From JADJPO01 sp963724535 (GTDB taxonomy: Bacteria > Actinomycetota > Actinomycetes > Actinomycetales > Kineosporiaceae), in contig CAVRVD010000022.1 of NCBI GenBank assembly GCA_963724535.1, positions 1 through 64,000 on the forward strand: a DNA stretch of 64,000 nucleotides, in the 5' to 3' direction. The notes below the pieces were generated by a model. That model was not told where the DNA came from. It saw nothing but the letters and a program-made list of their open reading frames with translations, and did no database searches. Position 1 is the first letter of the stretch, and each line of letters begins with the position of its first letter. Below, piece by piece: positions 50,239 to 57,972 of this stretch. Both the position numbers and the translations under genes were made by a program.

Positions 50239-51268
50239 GTGTCCGAGTCCCCTGTGCCGCCCTCGTATGAGGAGTTAGTGGCGCTGGTCTCGGTGCTGAG
50301 CGTGCAGTTGAGCGAGCAGTCGAAGTTACTGGTCGAGCAGTCGAAGCTGATCGAGGCCCTGCGGGTGGAGCTGGCCGGATTGCGGCGCGAGGCGGGCCGG
50401 GACTCTTCGAACTCGTCCCAGCCGCCGAGTCACGACGGGCCCGCGTCGAAGGCAAAGGCCAAGGCGGGTAAGGACTCCGCAGAGCCAGCGGACGCGTCGT
50501 CGGACGGTTCGGGTGAGATGGGTGTCGACAGGCGCAAGCGGAAGCAGGGCGGCCAGCCCGGGCATCGGGGCAGCGGCCTGGCACGGGTGGCCCGTCCGGA
50601 CCGGATCGAGCAGGTCGAGCCGGACGCCTGCGGGTCCTGCGGCGCCTGCCTGGCCGGGGCCGGCGGGCAGGTCGCCTCCAGTGTGCAGGTGTTCGACCTG
50701 CCGGCCTTGGCGTTGACGGTGACCGAGTACCTGATGATGGCGCGGTCCTGCGGCTGCGGTCACGTCACGACCGCGCCGGCGCCGGACCCGGTCGAGAGCG
50801 GCACGCCCAGCAGCGCAGACATCATGTCCGCGGCCCGCTCCACCCCGATCACGTCCTGGGAGACCAGCCACGTCGCGGCGGCCGTCACGTGGGGGCCGTA
50901 GCAGGTCGGACCACCACGTACCTCGGCGGCCTGCACGCTCCAGGCCTGGGTGTGCGGGCCACCCCGGCCTGGTCCTCGCGAAACGCTTGAAGCGCAAGGC
51001 CGACCAGGTGTGGCTGTTCACCACCCGCACAGACGTGCCCCCGACGAACAACGGATCTGAAGCCGCGATCCGCGGCTTCAAGCTCGCCGAGAAGGTCTCC
51101 GGCTGCTGGCGGACCCTGGCCACCCTGCGCCGCCACTGCCGCATCCGGTCCTACCTCGTCAGCGCCCGCAACCACGACCGCCGACCGCTCGACGCCGTCC
51201 GCGATGCCCTCAACGGCACCGCCTGGATGCCACCCCGAAAGGCCGCGGCACCCGCACTCGCTGCGTAA
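50239..51268 (+). pseudogene. IS66-family transposase, internally inverted and deleted
   Basis: The N-terminal 180 codons read VPPSYEELVALVSVLSVQLS to the NSSQPPSHDGP linker and the zinc segment CGSCGACLAG to SCGCGHVTTAPAP. The C-terminal 93 codons (50987-51268) read DVPPTNNGSEAAIRGFKLAE to CRIRSYLVSARNH. Between them, on the opposite strand at 50787-50940, is VRGGPTCYGPHVTAAATWLV continuing to PLSTG, the next expected stretch of the same protein. Part of the middle is thus inverted, and about 150 further residues, including most of the catalytic DDE core, are missing. No active enzyme can be made. Confidence 0.88.
50787..50940 (-). other. Inverted segment within the IS66 transposase gene
   Basis: Read on the minus strand the block encodes VRGGPTCYGPHVTAAATWLV, SQDVIGVERAADMMSALLG and VPLSTG. 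In the family this directly follows the zinc segment SCGCGHVTTAPAP, which here is on the plus strand just to the left. The block has therefore been flipped in place. Confidence 0.8.
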
Positions 51269-51556
51269 CTCAGCCAGCTACCCCTGACTGCCTACCCTTC
51301 GGTGACTCCCAGACCTCAGTCACCCACACACCGTTCTCGTCGGCCGGGTCGCTGGCGACGACGTAGGACAAGCATCCAGGCATGGGGCCGACCGCAGCGA
51401 GGATCGAAGCCAGTTGATCGCGAGTCCCGTCGGTCGCCGTCATCTTTCCTATCAAGCCGTACATGGTGTCCTTCCGTCGACCAGGCGCGACGGTACATCG
51501 AGCAGATGAAGGACCGAGGCCTTGCTGGTCCGTCGACGCCCGGAGCGAAGGGGCAG

Positions 51557-51745
51557 CTACGGCGTCTTTTCGACGACGAGGAGGAAATCGATCTTGCGTG
51601 AGACGCCGGAGATCTGGGCGAGAGTCGTCTTCTTGACGTTTGGGACGATCGACACCACCTCACCTTCCAGGCCGTTGAGGAAGGCTTCCAACCTGGCTTC
51701 GTCCTTCGTCATGTCGATATCGAAACGATGAACGCGGTACGACAT
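51557..51745 (-). CDS. Small conserved hypothetical protein
   Basis: The 62-residue protein MSYRVHRFDIDMTKDEARLE continues FLNGLEGEVVSIVPNVKKTT and ends SRKIDFLLVVEKTP. I know similar small actinobacterial proteins but no function for them. The charged N-terminal half and hydrophobic C-terminal strand suggest a small alpha/beta fold. ATG 51745 has GGAGG upstream. It lies next to, and divergent from, the cold-shock gene. Confidence 0.65.
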   Translation of the reverse strand: MSYRVHRFDIDMTKDEARLEAFLNGLEGEVVSIVPNVKKTTLAQISGVSRKIDFLLVVEKTP

Positions 51746-52012
51746 AGGACCTCCGTGGCGCCGACGGTTCGGTGCAGATGGCTGTCTCGTTCCGAGCCTA
51801 CAGACCTGGCCCGGAGGGGGACGGGCGACGGGATACGTGCCTCGGGACCGTCCGTGCGGCCGTTGCCGCCGGCAGAGGGCTACCATCGGGCGGGTCCGAG
51901 GAGAACTCGGCCCTCGTCTTCTTCTCTCGCTCGCTTCGACGCCTCGCGGGAATCCACGATCTGGGGATTCGATAGCGACGCGTCGACAAGCACCCGAATG
52001 AGGAGATCGACC

Positions 52013-52207
52013 ATGGCAACCGGAACTGTCAAGTTCTTCAACCAGGACAAGGGCTTCGGCTTCATCTCGCCGCCCGAGGGCGATGACGTTTTCGTCCACG
52101 TGTCCAACATCGTGGGTGGCGCCACGCTCACGGAGGGCCAGTCCGTGACCTTCGACACCGCACCAGGACGCAAGGGACTCGAAGCGACCAACGTACAGGC
52201 CGTTTGA
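52013..52207 (+). CDS. csp: Cold-shock domain protein
   Basis: The 64-residue OB-fold protein has both RNA-binding motifs, GTVKFFNQDKGFGFISP and DVFVHVSNI. It acts as an RNA chaperone or transcription antiterminator. ATG 52013 has AGGAG upstream. A leader of up to 260 nt back to the divergent gene may allow thermo-responsive control, as in other csp genes, but I see no specific structure. The SHOCT gene follows. Confidence 0.94.
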   Translation: MATGTVKFFNQDKGFGFISPPEGDDVFVHVSNIVGGATLTEGQSVTFDTAPGRKGLEATNVQAV

Positions 52208-52233
52208 CGGTGGCTCAGCGTGGACGTGAAGGA

Positions 52234-52467
52234 ATGACCAAGCGCGCCCGGGAAACGGCGCGCAAGGCGAAGCAAGACGCCAAGCGTGAACGTCGCCACT
52301 CGGGCACGAGTGCCCCGGTCGACCCTGAGATCGCTGTCGATGAGGACAAGCTCATGGAGGAATTCCGGGTGTTGAGCGAGCGGCATGCCGCCGGCAACAT
52401 CAGCACGATGGTCTATGAGCAGGAGCGGCAGCGGATCTTCGGACTACTCGGTCTCGAGACCGAGTAG
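52234..52467 (+). CDS. Short protein with C-terminal SHOCT-like motif
   Basis: The 77-residue protein is Lys/Arg-rich at the N-terminus (MTKRARETARKAKQDAKRER) and ends with DEDKLMEEFRVLSERHAAGN and ISTMVYEQERQRIFGLLG, the SHOCT (short C-terminal) motif used for oligomerisation. I chose ATG 52234; a TTG at 52204 overlapping the csp stop is possible. It is 26 bp downstream of csp, so it is probably co-transcribed. The stop lies in a perfect palindrome. Confidence 0.7.
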   Translation: MTKRARETARKAKQDAKRERRHSGTSAPVDPEIAVDEDKLMEEFRVLSERHAAGNISTMVYEQERQRIFGLLGLETE

Positions 52468-52470
52468 TCC
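52441..52470. terminator. Perfect 30-bp palindrome over the SHOCT stop codon
   Basis: GGACTACTCGGTCTC is followed by its exact reverse complement, making 15-bp arms with no spacer. The TAG stop is inside. A second hairpin, CCGGGC-TGC-GCCCGG, starts at 52472. Without a U tract this may be a bidirectional or processing hairpin rather than a strong intrinsic terminator. Confidence 0.6.
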
Positions 52471-52797
52471 CCGGGCTGCGCCCGGCCGGTGGTGCCACCG
52501 ATCACCAGGCGCACCGCAAGACGGTGTCGACGCCGCCCAGCCGGGTGGCGTCGTGCGTTGGGACGCACCTGCCCCCCGAGGGGTGTCGCCCGGGACTCCC
52601 CGGGGGTGACCGTCGACTCGTGTCGCGGTTGCCTTCGTGTCCATTCACGGGTGAGGCTGACCTGCGGGGATGGGCTGCATGACATGCGGTCGGGGTGCTT
52701 GATCTTCGGGTGGGGTTGAGGATGATCGTGGCTTGTGTCCGAGGTGTCCGATCCGCAGCTGGTGGGTCGGCTTCGTGCCGCGAACGCGCGGTTGCCC

Positions 52798-52968
52798 GGC
52801 CGCAACGGTCAGGGCGTCGTGAGCCGGCACCGGTTCGCCATCGGGCCCGGGGCGATACCAGTAGTGATCGGGGATGGCAACGGCGGCGAGGCCGTTCGCC
52901 TCCGCCCAATGCGCGGCCGCACGGTACCGGTCGTAGGTGTTCTCTCGAACGTGCACCGCGATCTCCAT
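52798..52968 (-). pseudogene. Flavin-dependent (luciferase-like) oxidoreductase, N-terminal fragment
   Basis: From ATG 52968 the minus strand reads MEIAVHVRENTYDRYRAAAH, then WAEANGLAAVAIPDHYWYRP and HDALTVAAG. This is the first 57 residues of an LLM-class flavin oxidoreductase. After about 52798 the sequence turns into unrelated sequence that reads well on the other strand. Over 200 residues are missing. Confidence 0.75.
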
Positions 52969-53153
52969 GGACGGGCGAGGCTACCCCTCGGCGGCGTACG
53001 AGGCCGCTTGCGCTGGTGACCGGTCATCGCTCCTTGGTGAGGTGGTCCGAGCAGCACGCGACCGCGGCATCCCGGTTCTGGGGTGTCAGCGCTGTGTTCT
53101 CGAGGAGACAGAAGATGCCGTCACCGATGCAATGCATCGCCCCGAAGGGGCCG

Positions 53154-53430
53154 TGATCCGCGTGGCGAGACCCGCTCGATACACCATCTACCGCACACCC
53201 GCGATCAGCAGGATCCTCGGGTGGATCTGCGGGTTCGTGCTCTGGGCGCGACGGTGGACGATTCATGTCGACATGCCCCCGGCGACAAACGCATACTGGT
53301 GATCGCCCCGCACACCTCCTACTGGGATGCCCCGGTGATGCTGGGCGCGGGTGCTCGAATCGGCATCGATCCGCACTGGATGGGGACGCACAACCTGTTC
53401 CGGTTCCCGTTCGGGGGGGGTGGTTCGCTG
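53154..53430 (+). pseudogene. Acyltransferase (PlsC-like) gene, frameshifted and truncated
   Basis: One frame reads ARYTIYRTPAISRILGWICG and WARRWTIHVDMP. Near 53278 a frameshift moves similarity to another frame: GDKRILVIAPHTSYWDAPVM, then LGAGARIGIDPHWMGTHNLF. HTSYWD matches the HxxxxD catalytic motif of lysophosphatidic acid acyltransferases. The C-terminal half is missing, and the sequence ends near a run of eight Gs. Confidence 0.78.
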
Positions 53431-53474
53431 GCTCTGTGTGCCCGGCTGCTCGCGCTAGATGCTCAGTAGGCTGA

Positions 53475-54956
53475 CTATACGACGGTCCGGCCTCTGGCCC
53501 CGTTCGCCGCGGCCGGGTCCAGTTCGGCGACGAGCTCTGCGGCGAGTGCGGCGTGCACCTTGGCGCGCAACCGGGTGCCGTCGACGGTGTGCTCCTCGGA
53601 CAGCACCTCACCGTCGGTGTGCACCCGGTTGACCAGGTCGCCGCGGCGGAACGGCACCAGCACGTCCACCTCGACGTTCGGGCGTGGCAGGGCCTGCGCG
53701 ATCCGCTCGACCAGCTCGGTGATCCCGGCACCGGTCCGCGCCGAGACCGCGACCACGTCGCGCTCGCGGCGAAGCAACCGGTCAACCACGACGGGGTCGG
53801 CGGCATCGGCCTTGTTGACGACCACCAGTTCGGGCACGTCGACCGCGCCGACATCGCCGAGCACCTCGCGGACGGCGGCGAGCTGGCCCTCGGGGTCTGG
53901 GTGGCTGCCGTCGACCACGTGCAGGACCAGGTCGGCGTCGGCGCACTCCTCCAGCGTTGAGCGGAATGCCTCGACCAGCTGATGAGGCAGGTGCCGGACG
54001 AACCCGACGGTGTCGGCGAGGGTGTACTCCCGCCCGTCCGGGGTCAGCGCCCGCCGCACAGTCGGGTCGAGGGTGGCGAACAGGGCGTCCTCGACGAGCA
54101 CCCCGGCACCGGTGAGCCGGTTGAGCAGGCTGGACTTGCCGGCGTTGGTGTACCCGGCGATCACCACGCTCGGGACGACGTTGCGCCGCCGGCTGTCGCG
54201 CTTGGTCACCCGTGCCGTCTTCATCGCCACGATCTGGCGGCGCAGCTTGGCCATCCGGGTGCGGATCCGGCGCCGGTCCAGCTCGATCTTGGTCTCACCG
54301 GGACCGCGCGAACCGATTCCCTCACCGCCGGCGACCCGGCCACCGGCCTGTCGGGACATCGACTCGCCCCAGCCGCGCAGCCGGGGCAGCAGGTACTCCA
54401 GCTGGGCCAGCTCGACCTGGGCCTTGCCCTCCTTGGACTTGGCGTGCTGGGCGAAGATGTCCAGGATCAGCGCGGTCCGGTCGATCACCTTGACCTTGAC
54501 CACGTCCTCCAGGCCGCGGCGCTGGGACGGCGACAGGTCGCCGTCACAGATCACGGTGTCGGCGCCGCAGGCGGCGACCAGCTCGCGCAGCTCCTCGGCC
54601 TTGCCCGACCCCAGCCAGGTGCCCGGGTCGGGGGTGCTCCGGCGCTGCAGCACGCCGTCCAGCACCTGCGAGCCGGCGGTCTGGGCGAGCAGGGCCAGCT
54701 CGCGCAGCGAGATCTCGGCGTCGGCGGCGTCCCCGGCGGCGGACTGCCCGGCCAGGACGACACGCTCCAGGCGCAGCCGGCGGTACTCGACTTCGGTGAC
54801 GTCGTCGAGCTCGGTGGACAGTCCAACGACCCGGCGCAGCGCCTGCCGGTCGGCCAGGTCGAGCTGCTCACCGTCGTCGAACCCATCGAGGTGTCCGGGC
54901 GCAGGGTCGAACGCAGCAGGGTCGACGGCGGGGTCATCGTGCGGGTTGGTGTTCAT
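53475..54956 (-). CDS. hflX: GTPase HflX
   Basis: The 493-residue ribosome-associated GTPase has an HflX N-terminal domain with a central glycine-rich GRVAGGEGIGSRGPGETK linker. Its G-domain motifs are GYTNAGKSSLL (G1), DTVGF (G3) and NKADA (G4). It splits stressed ribosomes. ATG 54956 is chosen over the longer frame to 55076, which has no similarity. The acidic N-terminal 40 residues are an actinobacterial extension. It diverges from the methyltransferase gene. Confidence 0.95.
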   Translation of the reverse strand: MNTNPHDDPAVDPAAFDPAPGHLDGFDDGEQLDLADRQALRRVVGLSTELDDVTEVEYRRLRLERVVLAGQSAAGDAADAEISLRELALLAQTAGSQVLDGVLQRRSTPDPGTWLGSGKAEELRELVAACGADTVICDGDLSPSQRRGLEDVVKVKVIDRTALILDIFAQHAKSKEGKAQVELAQLEYLLPRLRGWGESMSRQAGGRVAGGEGIGSRGPGETKIELDRRRIRTRMAKLRRQIVAMKTARVTKRDSRRRNVVPSVVIAGYTNAGKSSLLNRLTGAGVLVEDALFATLDPTVRRALTPDGREYTLADTVGFVRHLPHQLVEAFRSTLEECADADLVLHVVDGSHPDPEGQLAAVREVLGDVGAVDVPELVVVNKADAADPVVVDRLLRRERDVVAVSARTGAGITELVERIAQALPRPNVEVDVLVPFRRGDLVNRVHTDGEVLSEEHTVDGTRLRAKVHAALAAELVAELDPAAANGARGRTVV

Positions 54957-55048
54957 ACTCCGTCCAGGGTGGCACCGATCTCGGCCCGGAGCGAACGTGA
55001 TTCGGTCCTGGCCCACTCGTCGGTGGTGGGCTCTAGCCTGGCTCTGCC

Positions 55049-55672
55049 ATGACGACGCACTACTTCTCCCCAGCACCGGACGGCGACCCGCGCCGACGTA
55101 CCCTCATGCTCACCCTGGCCGACCGCGAGGTCGAGGTGGTGACCGCGGCGGGGGTGTTCAGCGCCGACCGGCTCGACCTGGGCACCAAGGTGCTGCTGCG
55201 ATCCGTGCCGGACCCGCCGGCGACCGGGGACCTGCTCGACCTCGGCTGCGGGTGGGGTCCGCTGGCACTGACCATGGCGGTGTTGTCCCCGCGGGCGCAG
55301 GTCTGGGCGGTCGACGTCAACGCCCGGGCCCGTGCGCTCGCCGCCGAGAACGGCCGGCGGCTGGGGCTGACGAACCTCACCGTGGCCGCCCCCGAGGAGG
55401 TGGACGAGTCGCTGCGGTTCGCCGCGGTGTGGTCCAACCCGCCGGTCCGGGTCGGCAAGGCGGCGCTGCACGCGCTCCTGCTCGACTGGCTGCCGAGGCT
55501 GGCGACCAGCGGCTGTGCGCACCTGGTGGTCCAACGCAACCTCGGCGCCGACTCGTTGCACGCCTGGCTCACCGGGGTGCTCACCGACCCCGAGGTGGCT
55601 CCCGGCGGCACCTTCCGGGTGGGCCGGTTGGCCAGCGCCAAGGGCTACCGGGTGCTTGCGGTCTGCCGCTGA
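55049..55672 (+). CDS. Class I SAM-dependent methyltransferase, RsmC/RlmG-like
   Basis: The 207-residue protein has the MTS-domain layout: DLGTKVLLRSV, the SAM loop LLDLGCGWGPLALTMA, and the catalytic SNPPVRVG (NPPF-type) motif, which marks methyltransferases acting on exocyclic amino groups of rRNA guanine. The exact target is unknown. ATG 55049 lies 9 nt after a TAGCCT -10-like element, so its mRNA is probably leaderless. Confidence 0.88.
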   Translation: MTTHYFSPAPDGDPRRRTLMLTLADREVEVVTAAGVFSADRLDLGTKVLLRSVPDPPATGDLLDLGCGWGPLALTMAVLSPRAQVWAVDVNARARALAAENGRRLGLTNLTVAAPEEVDESLRFAAVWSNPPVRVGKAALHALLLDWLPRLATSGCAHLVVQRNLGADSLHAWLTGVLTDPEVAPGGTFRVGRLASAKGYRVLAVCR

Positions 55673-55698
55673 GCGCCGCGGCTCAGAGCACCGTGCGG

Positions 55699-56589
55699 TC
55701 ATAGCTCGGTGACCAGGTGTCCCTCGGCCACGATGGTGGCGGGCCCCACCAGCTCGGCGGTGTCGCCGGCAAGTCCTGAACCCGTGGGCAGTCGCACCTC
55801 GAGCCGGCCACCGGGCACCTGCACCGTCCAGGTGTTCGGCGCCCCCGGGCCGGCCCACACCCGGGCGGCCAGGGCCGCCGCCACCGCCCCGGTGCCACAG
55901 GAACGGGTCTCGCCGGACCCCCGCTCGTTGACCCGCATCACCAGAGCTCCGCGGCCGTGCGCCGTTCCGTCGGCCGCCACGCCGTGACCGGGGACCACGA
56001 GCTCCACGTTGGCCCCGTGCGGAGCGGGCGGTTCGAGCTCGGGGGGCAGGGACAGGTCGGCCGCCGCCAACCGGTCCAGGTCGGGCAGGGCCACCACCAC
56101 GTGTGGGTTGCCGACGTCGACGGACAGGCCGAGCAGCGGCCCGCCGATCCCCGTCACGGCGACCTTGCGGTCACCGCCGGCCCCGGCGGCCGGCGCGCCC
56201 CCCTCGATTCGCCACGGCCCCATCTCGACGGCGAACAGCCCGCCCTCGCGCCGCACCGTGCGGATCCCGCCCCGGGTGGCGACCTGCACCGACTCCCCGT
56301 CGACCAGGTCGATCAGGCCGCGGCGCAGCAGGAAGGCGAGGAAGACCCGGATGCCGTTGCCACACATCTCAGCCACAGACCCGTCGGCGTTGCGGTAGTC
56401 CATGAACCAGCGCCCTGGCTCATCCCGGTCGCGGACCGCACGAAGCAGCCCGTCCCCGCCGATGCCGACCCGCCGGTCGCACAGGGCCCGCACGCGGGCA
56501 TCGTCCAGGTCGAGCCGCCCGTCCGCGTCGACGACGATGACGAAGTCGTTCTCGGTGCCGTGCCCCTTGGCCCAGGCGAGGTCAGTCAT
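55699..56589 (-). CDS. dapF: Diaminopimelate epimerase
   Basis: The 296-residue enzyme converts LL- to meso-diaminopimelate for lysine and peptidoglycan. Both catalytic cysteines are present, in SVAEMCGNGIRVF and SGETRSCGTGAVAA. ATG 56589 is chosen; the frame to 56874 runs antisense into miaA. It follows miaA in the same direction with a 13-bp gap, so the two are co-transcribed. Confidence 0.95.
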   Translation of the reverse strand: MTDLAWAKGHGTENDFVIVVDADGRLDLDDARVRALCDRRVGIGGDGLLRAVRDRDEPGRWFMDYRNADGSVAEMCGNGIRVFLAFLLRRGLIDLVDGESVQVATRGGIRTVRREGGLFAVEMGPWRIEGGAPAAGAGGDRKVAVTGIGGPLLGLSVDVGNPHVVVALPDLDRLAAADLSLPPELEPPAPHGANVELVVPGHGVAADGTAHGRGALVMRVNERGSGETRSCGTGAVAAALAARVWAGPGAPNTWTVQVPGGRLEVRLPTGSGLAGDTAELVGPATIVAEGHLVTEL

Positions 56590-56602
56590 GCCGGTCAGCC
56601 TC

Positions 56603-57544
56603 TCATCCCGACCTGTTTGCCCTGGTCGGGATCGCGCGGACCAGGTCGACGGCACGGTCGACCAGATCGGGCGCCTCGGCAGGCAGCCAGCCGATCCGGT
56701 GGTCCCGGCCGAACCAGGACCGCTGCCGCCTGGCGAACCTGCGGGTGGCGACCACCGTCGCAGCTCGAGCCGCCTCGTCGTCCAGCGTGCCGCCCAGCAG
56801 AGCGAGCACCTGGGCGTACCCGAGGGCCCGCGGGGCGGTCCGGCCGCGACACAGGCCCTGGTCGAGGAGGGCACGCGTCTCCTCGACCAGCCCGTCGGCC
56901 CACATCCGGTCGACCCGGGTGGCGAGGCGTCGCTCGTGCGAGGTGTCCTCCAGCCTCAGGCCCACCTGGACGGTGGTCCAGCGGTAGCGGGGCGCGGGCA
57001 GGGTCGCGGTGAACGGCCGACCGGTCAGTCGGATCACCTCCAGTGCCCGGACTATGCGCCGGCCGTTGGACGGCAGGATGGCCGCCGCGGCGGCCGGGTC
57101 CTGCTCTGCGAGCCGCCGGTGCATCGCGGCCGGGCCATGGTCGGCCAGCGCGCCCTCCAGCTCGCGGCGCACAGCCGGGTCGGTGGGCGGGATCTGCAGG
57201 TCGTCCAGGACCGCCCGGATGTAGAGCCCGGACCCTCCGGCAAGAATCGGCGTGCCGCCGCGGCCGGCGATGTTGCGCACGGCGCAGACGGCATCGCGCT
57301 GATAGGCGGCCAGGCTGGCCTCCTCCTCCACGTCCAGCACGTCGAGCAGGTGGTGCGGCACGCCGTGACGCTGGGCGGGCGACAGCTTGGCGGTGCCGAT
57401 GTCCATGCCGCGGTACAGCTGCATGGCGTCGGCGTTGACCACTTCCCCCCCGAGCCGGTGCGCGAGGGCCACCGCGAGGTCGGACTTGCCGGTCGCGGTC
57501 GCCCCGACGACGGCGACCACCGGGACCGCGAGCTGCTCGGGCAC
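56603..57544 (-). CDS. miaA: tRNA dimethylallyltransferase
   Basis: The 313-residue enzyme prenylates A37 of UNN-reading tRNAs. It has the P-loop VVAVVGATATGKSDLAVALA, the ADAMQLYRGMDIGTAK segment, AGGSGLYIRAVLDDL and the ARRQRSWFGRD motif near the C-terminus. The start is GTG 57544, just before the P-loop strand, as in other family members. It pairs functionally with miaB, which completes the ms2i6A modification. Confidence 0.95.
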   Translation of the reverse strand: MPEQLAVPVVAVVGATATGKSDLAVALAHRLGGEVVNADAMQLYRGMDIGTAKLSPAQRHGVPHHLLDVLDVEEEASLAAYQRDAVCAVRNIAGRGGTPILAGGSGLYIRAVLDDLQIPPTDPAVRRELEGALADHGPAAMHRRLAEQDPAAAAAILPSNGRRIVRALEVIRLTGRPFTATLPAPRYRWTTVQVGLRLEDTSHERRLATRVDRMWADGLVEETRALLDQGLCRGRTAPRALGYAQVLALLGGTLDDEAARAATVVATRRFARRQRSWFGRDHRIGWLPAEAPDLVDRAVDLVRAIPTRANRSG

Positions 57545-57662
57545 CCGGGGAGTCTGACACGCCGAGGCCCACCCCTCCTCTAGCCGGATCGGATCTTGGT
57601 TGATAGGAAGGAGGCCACCCGCCCTGCCCGGGCGGGTGCTCTCACAGAAGGGTTCATCCCTG

Positions 57663-57866
57663 ATGGGCATGTTCGACAAGATGAAGGACAAGGCCGGCCA
57701 GATGGCGTCGGAGAACAAGGACAAGCTCGACGCCGCTGCCGAGCAGGCGGTGCAGAAGACCGGCGACGCCGTCGACTCCGTCACCGGAGGCAAGTTCGCC
57801 GACAAGGTCGACGAGGTGCAGGCCAAGGCCGACCAGGAGGTCGACAGCCGACTCGACGAACAGTGA
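57663..57866 (+). CDS. Small Rv0909-family protein (putative antitoxin)
   Basis: The 67-residue, highly charged helical protein MGMFDKMKDKAGQMASENKD continues DAVDSVTGGKFADKVDEVQA. It matches the family of Rv0909, proposed as an antitoxin. No toxin gene is adjacent, so the toxin-antitoxin role is doubtful. It sits in the gap between miaA and miaB on the opposite strand. ATG 57663 is chosen; an in-frame ATG at 57600 has no family similarity. Confidence 0.75.
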   Translation: MGMFDKMKDKAGQMASENKDKLDAAAEQAVQKTGDAVDSVTGGKFADKVDEVQAKADQEVDSRLDEQ

Positions 57867-57972
57867 TCTCCACCGGTCCCGGGCTGGCTGTACCCGCCGG
57901 ACCCGGGACCGGGCATGGTGATCCGAGCTCCTGACGATCGGGGCTCCTGGCGGCGCGCTCACCGGCGCAGGC

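Larger units (their letters stand above)
50160..51295 (+). mobile_element. IS66-family insertion sequence, 1136 bp, non-autonomous
   Basis: Terminal inverted repeats begin GTAAGCAGTCAG (50160-50171) and end CTGACTGCCTAC (51284-51295), matching 11 of 12 positions. An 8-bp target duplication CCTTCGGT flanks it at 50152-50159 and 51296-51303, as expected for IS66. Inside is a transposase broken by a deletion and an inversion. It sits in the ABM-monooxygenase gene. Confidence 0.93.
50004..51464 (-). pseudogene. ABM-domain monooxygenase-like gene interrupted by an IS66 element
   Basis: The 5' part (51464-51296, ATG with upstream GGAAGGA) encodes MYGLIGKMTATDGTRDQLAS to WVTEVWESPK. The 3' part (50159-50004) continues in frame as AHHDSLGLPAVQQAIARGRP, then LIAGFEMRFETSPVGG and a stop. 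With one copy of the 8-bp duplication removed, the two join into a 105-residue antibiotic-biosynthesis-monooxygenase/YgiN-type quinol monooxygenase. The insertion is thus clean and probably recent. The gene is certainly disrupted. Confidence 0.92.
52471..53474. other. Gene-fragment region between the SHOCT gene and hflX
   Basis: No intact gene is visible in this kilobase. It holds a fragment of a flavin oxidoreductase (minus, 52798-52968) and a frameshifted acyltransferase (plus, 53154-53430). At about 52733-52800 the plus strand reads VSDPQLVGRLRAANARL, which may be the N-terminus of another transposase. The region looks like accumulated debris. Confidence 0.6.

Noticed and set aside
51302..51601. 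Plus-strand frame over the ABM gene 5' part
   Set aside because: It is antisense to a conserved coding segment and has no similarity or start signal.
57663..57866. Toxin-antitoxin module at the Rv0909-like gene
   Set aside because: No toxin-like gene lies on either side; neighbours are miaA and miaB, so only the small protein is reported.
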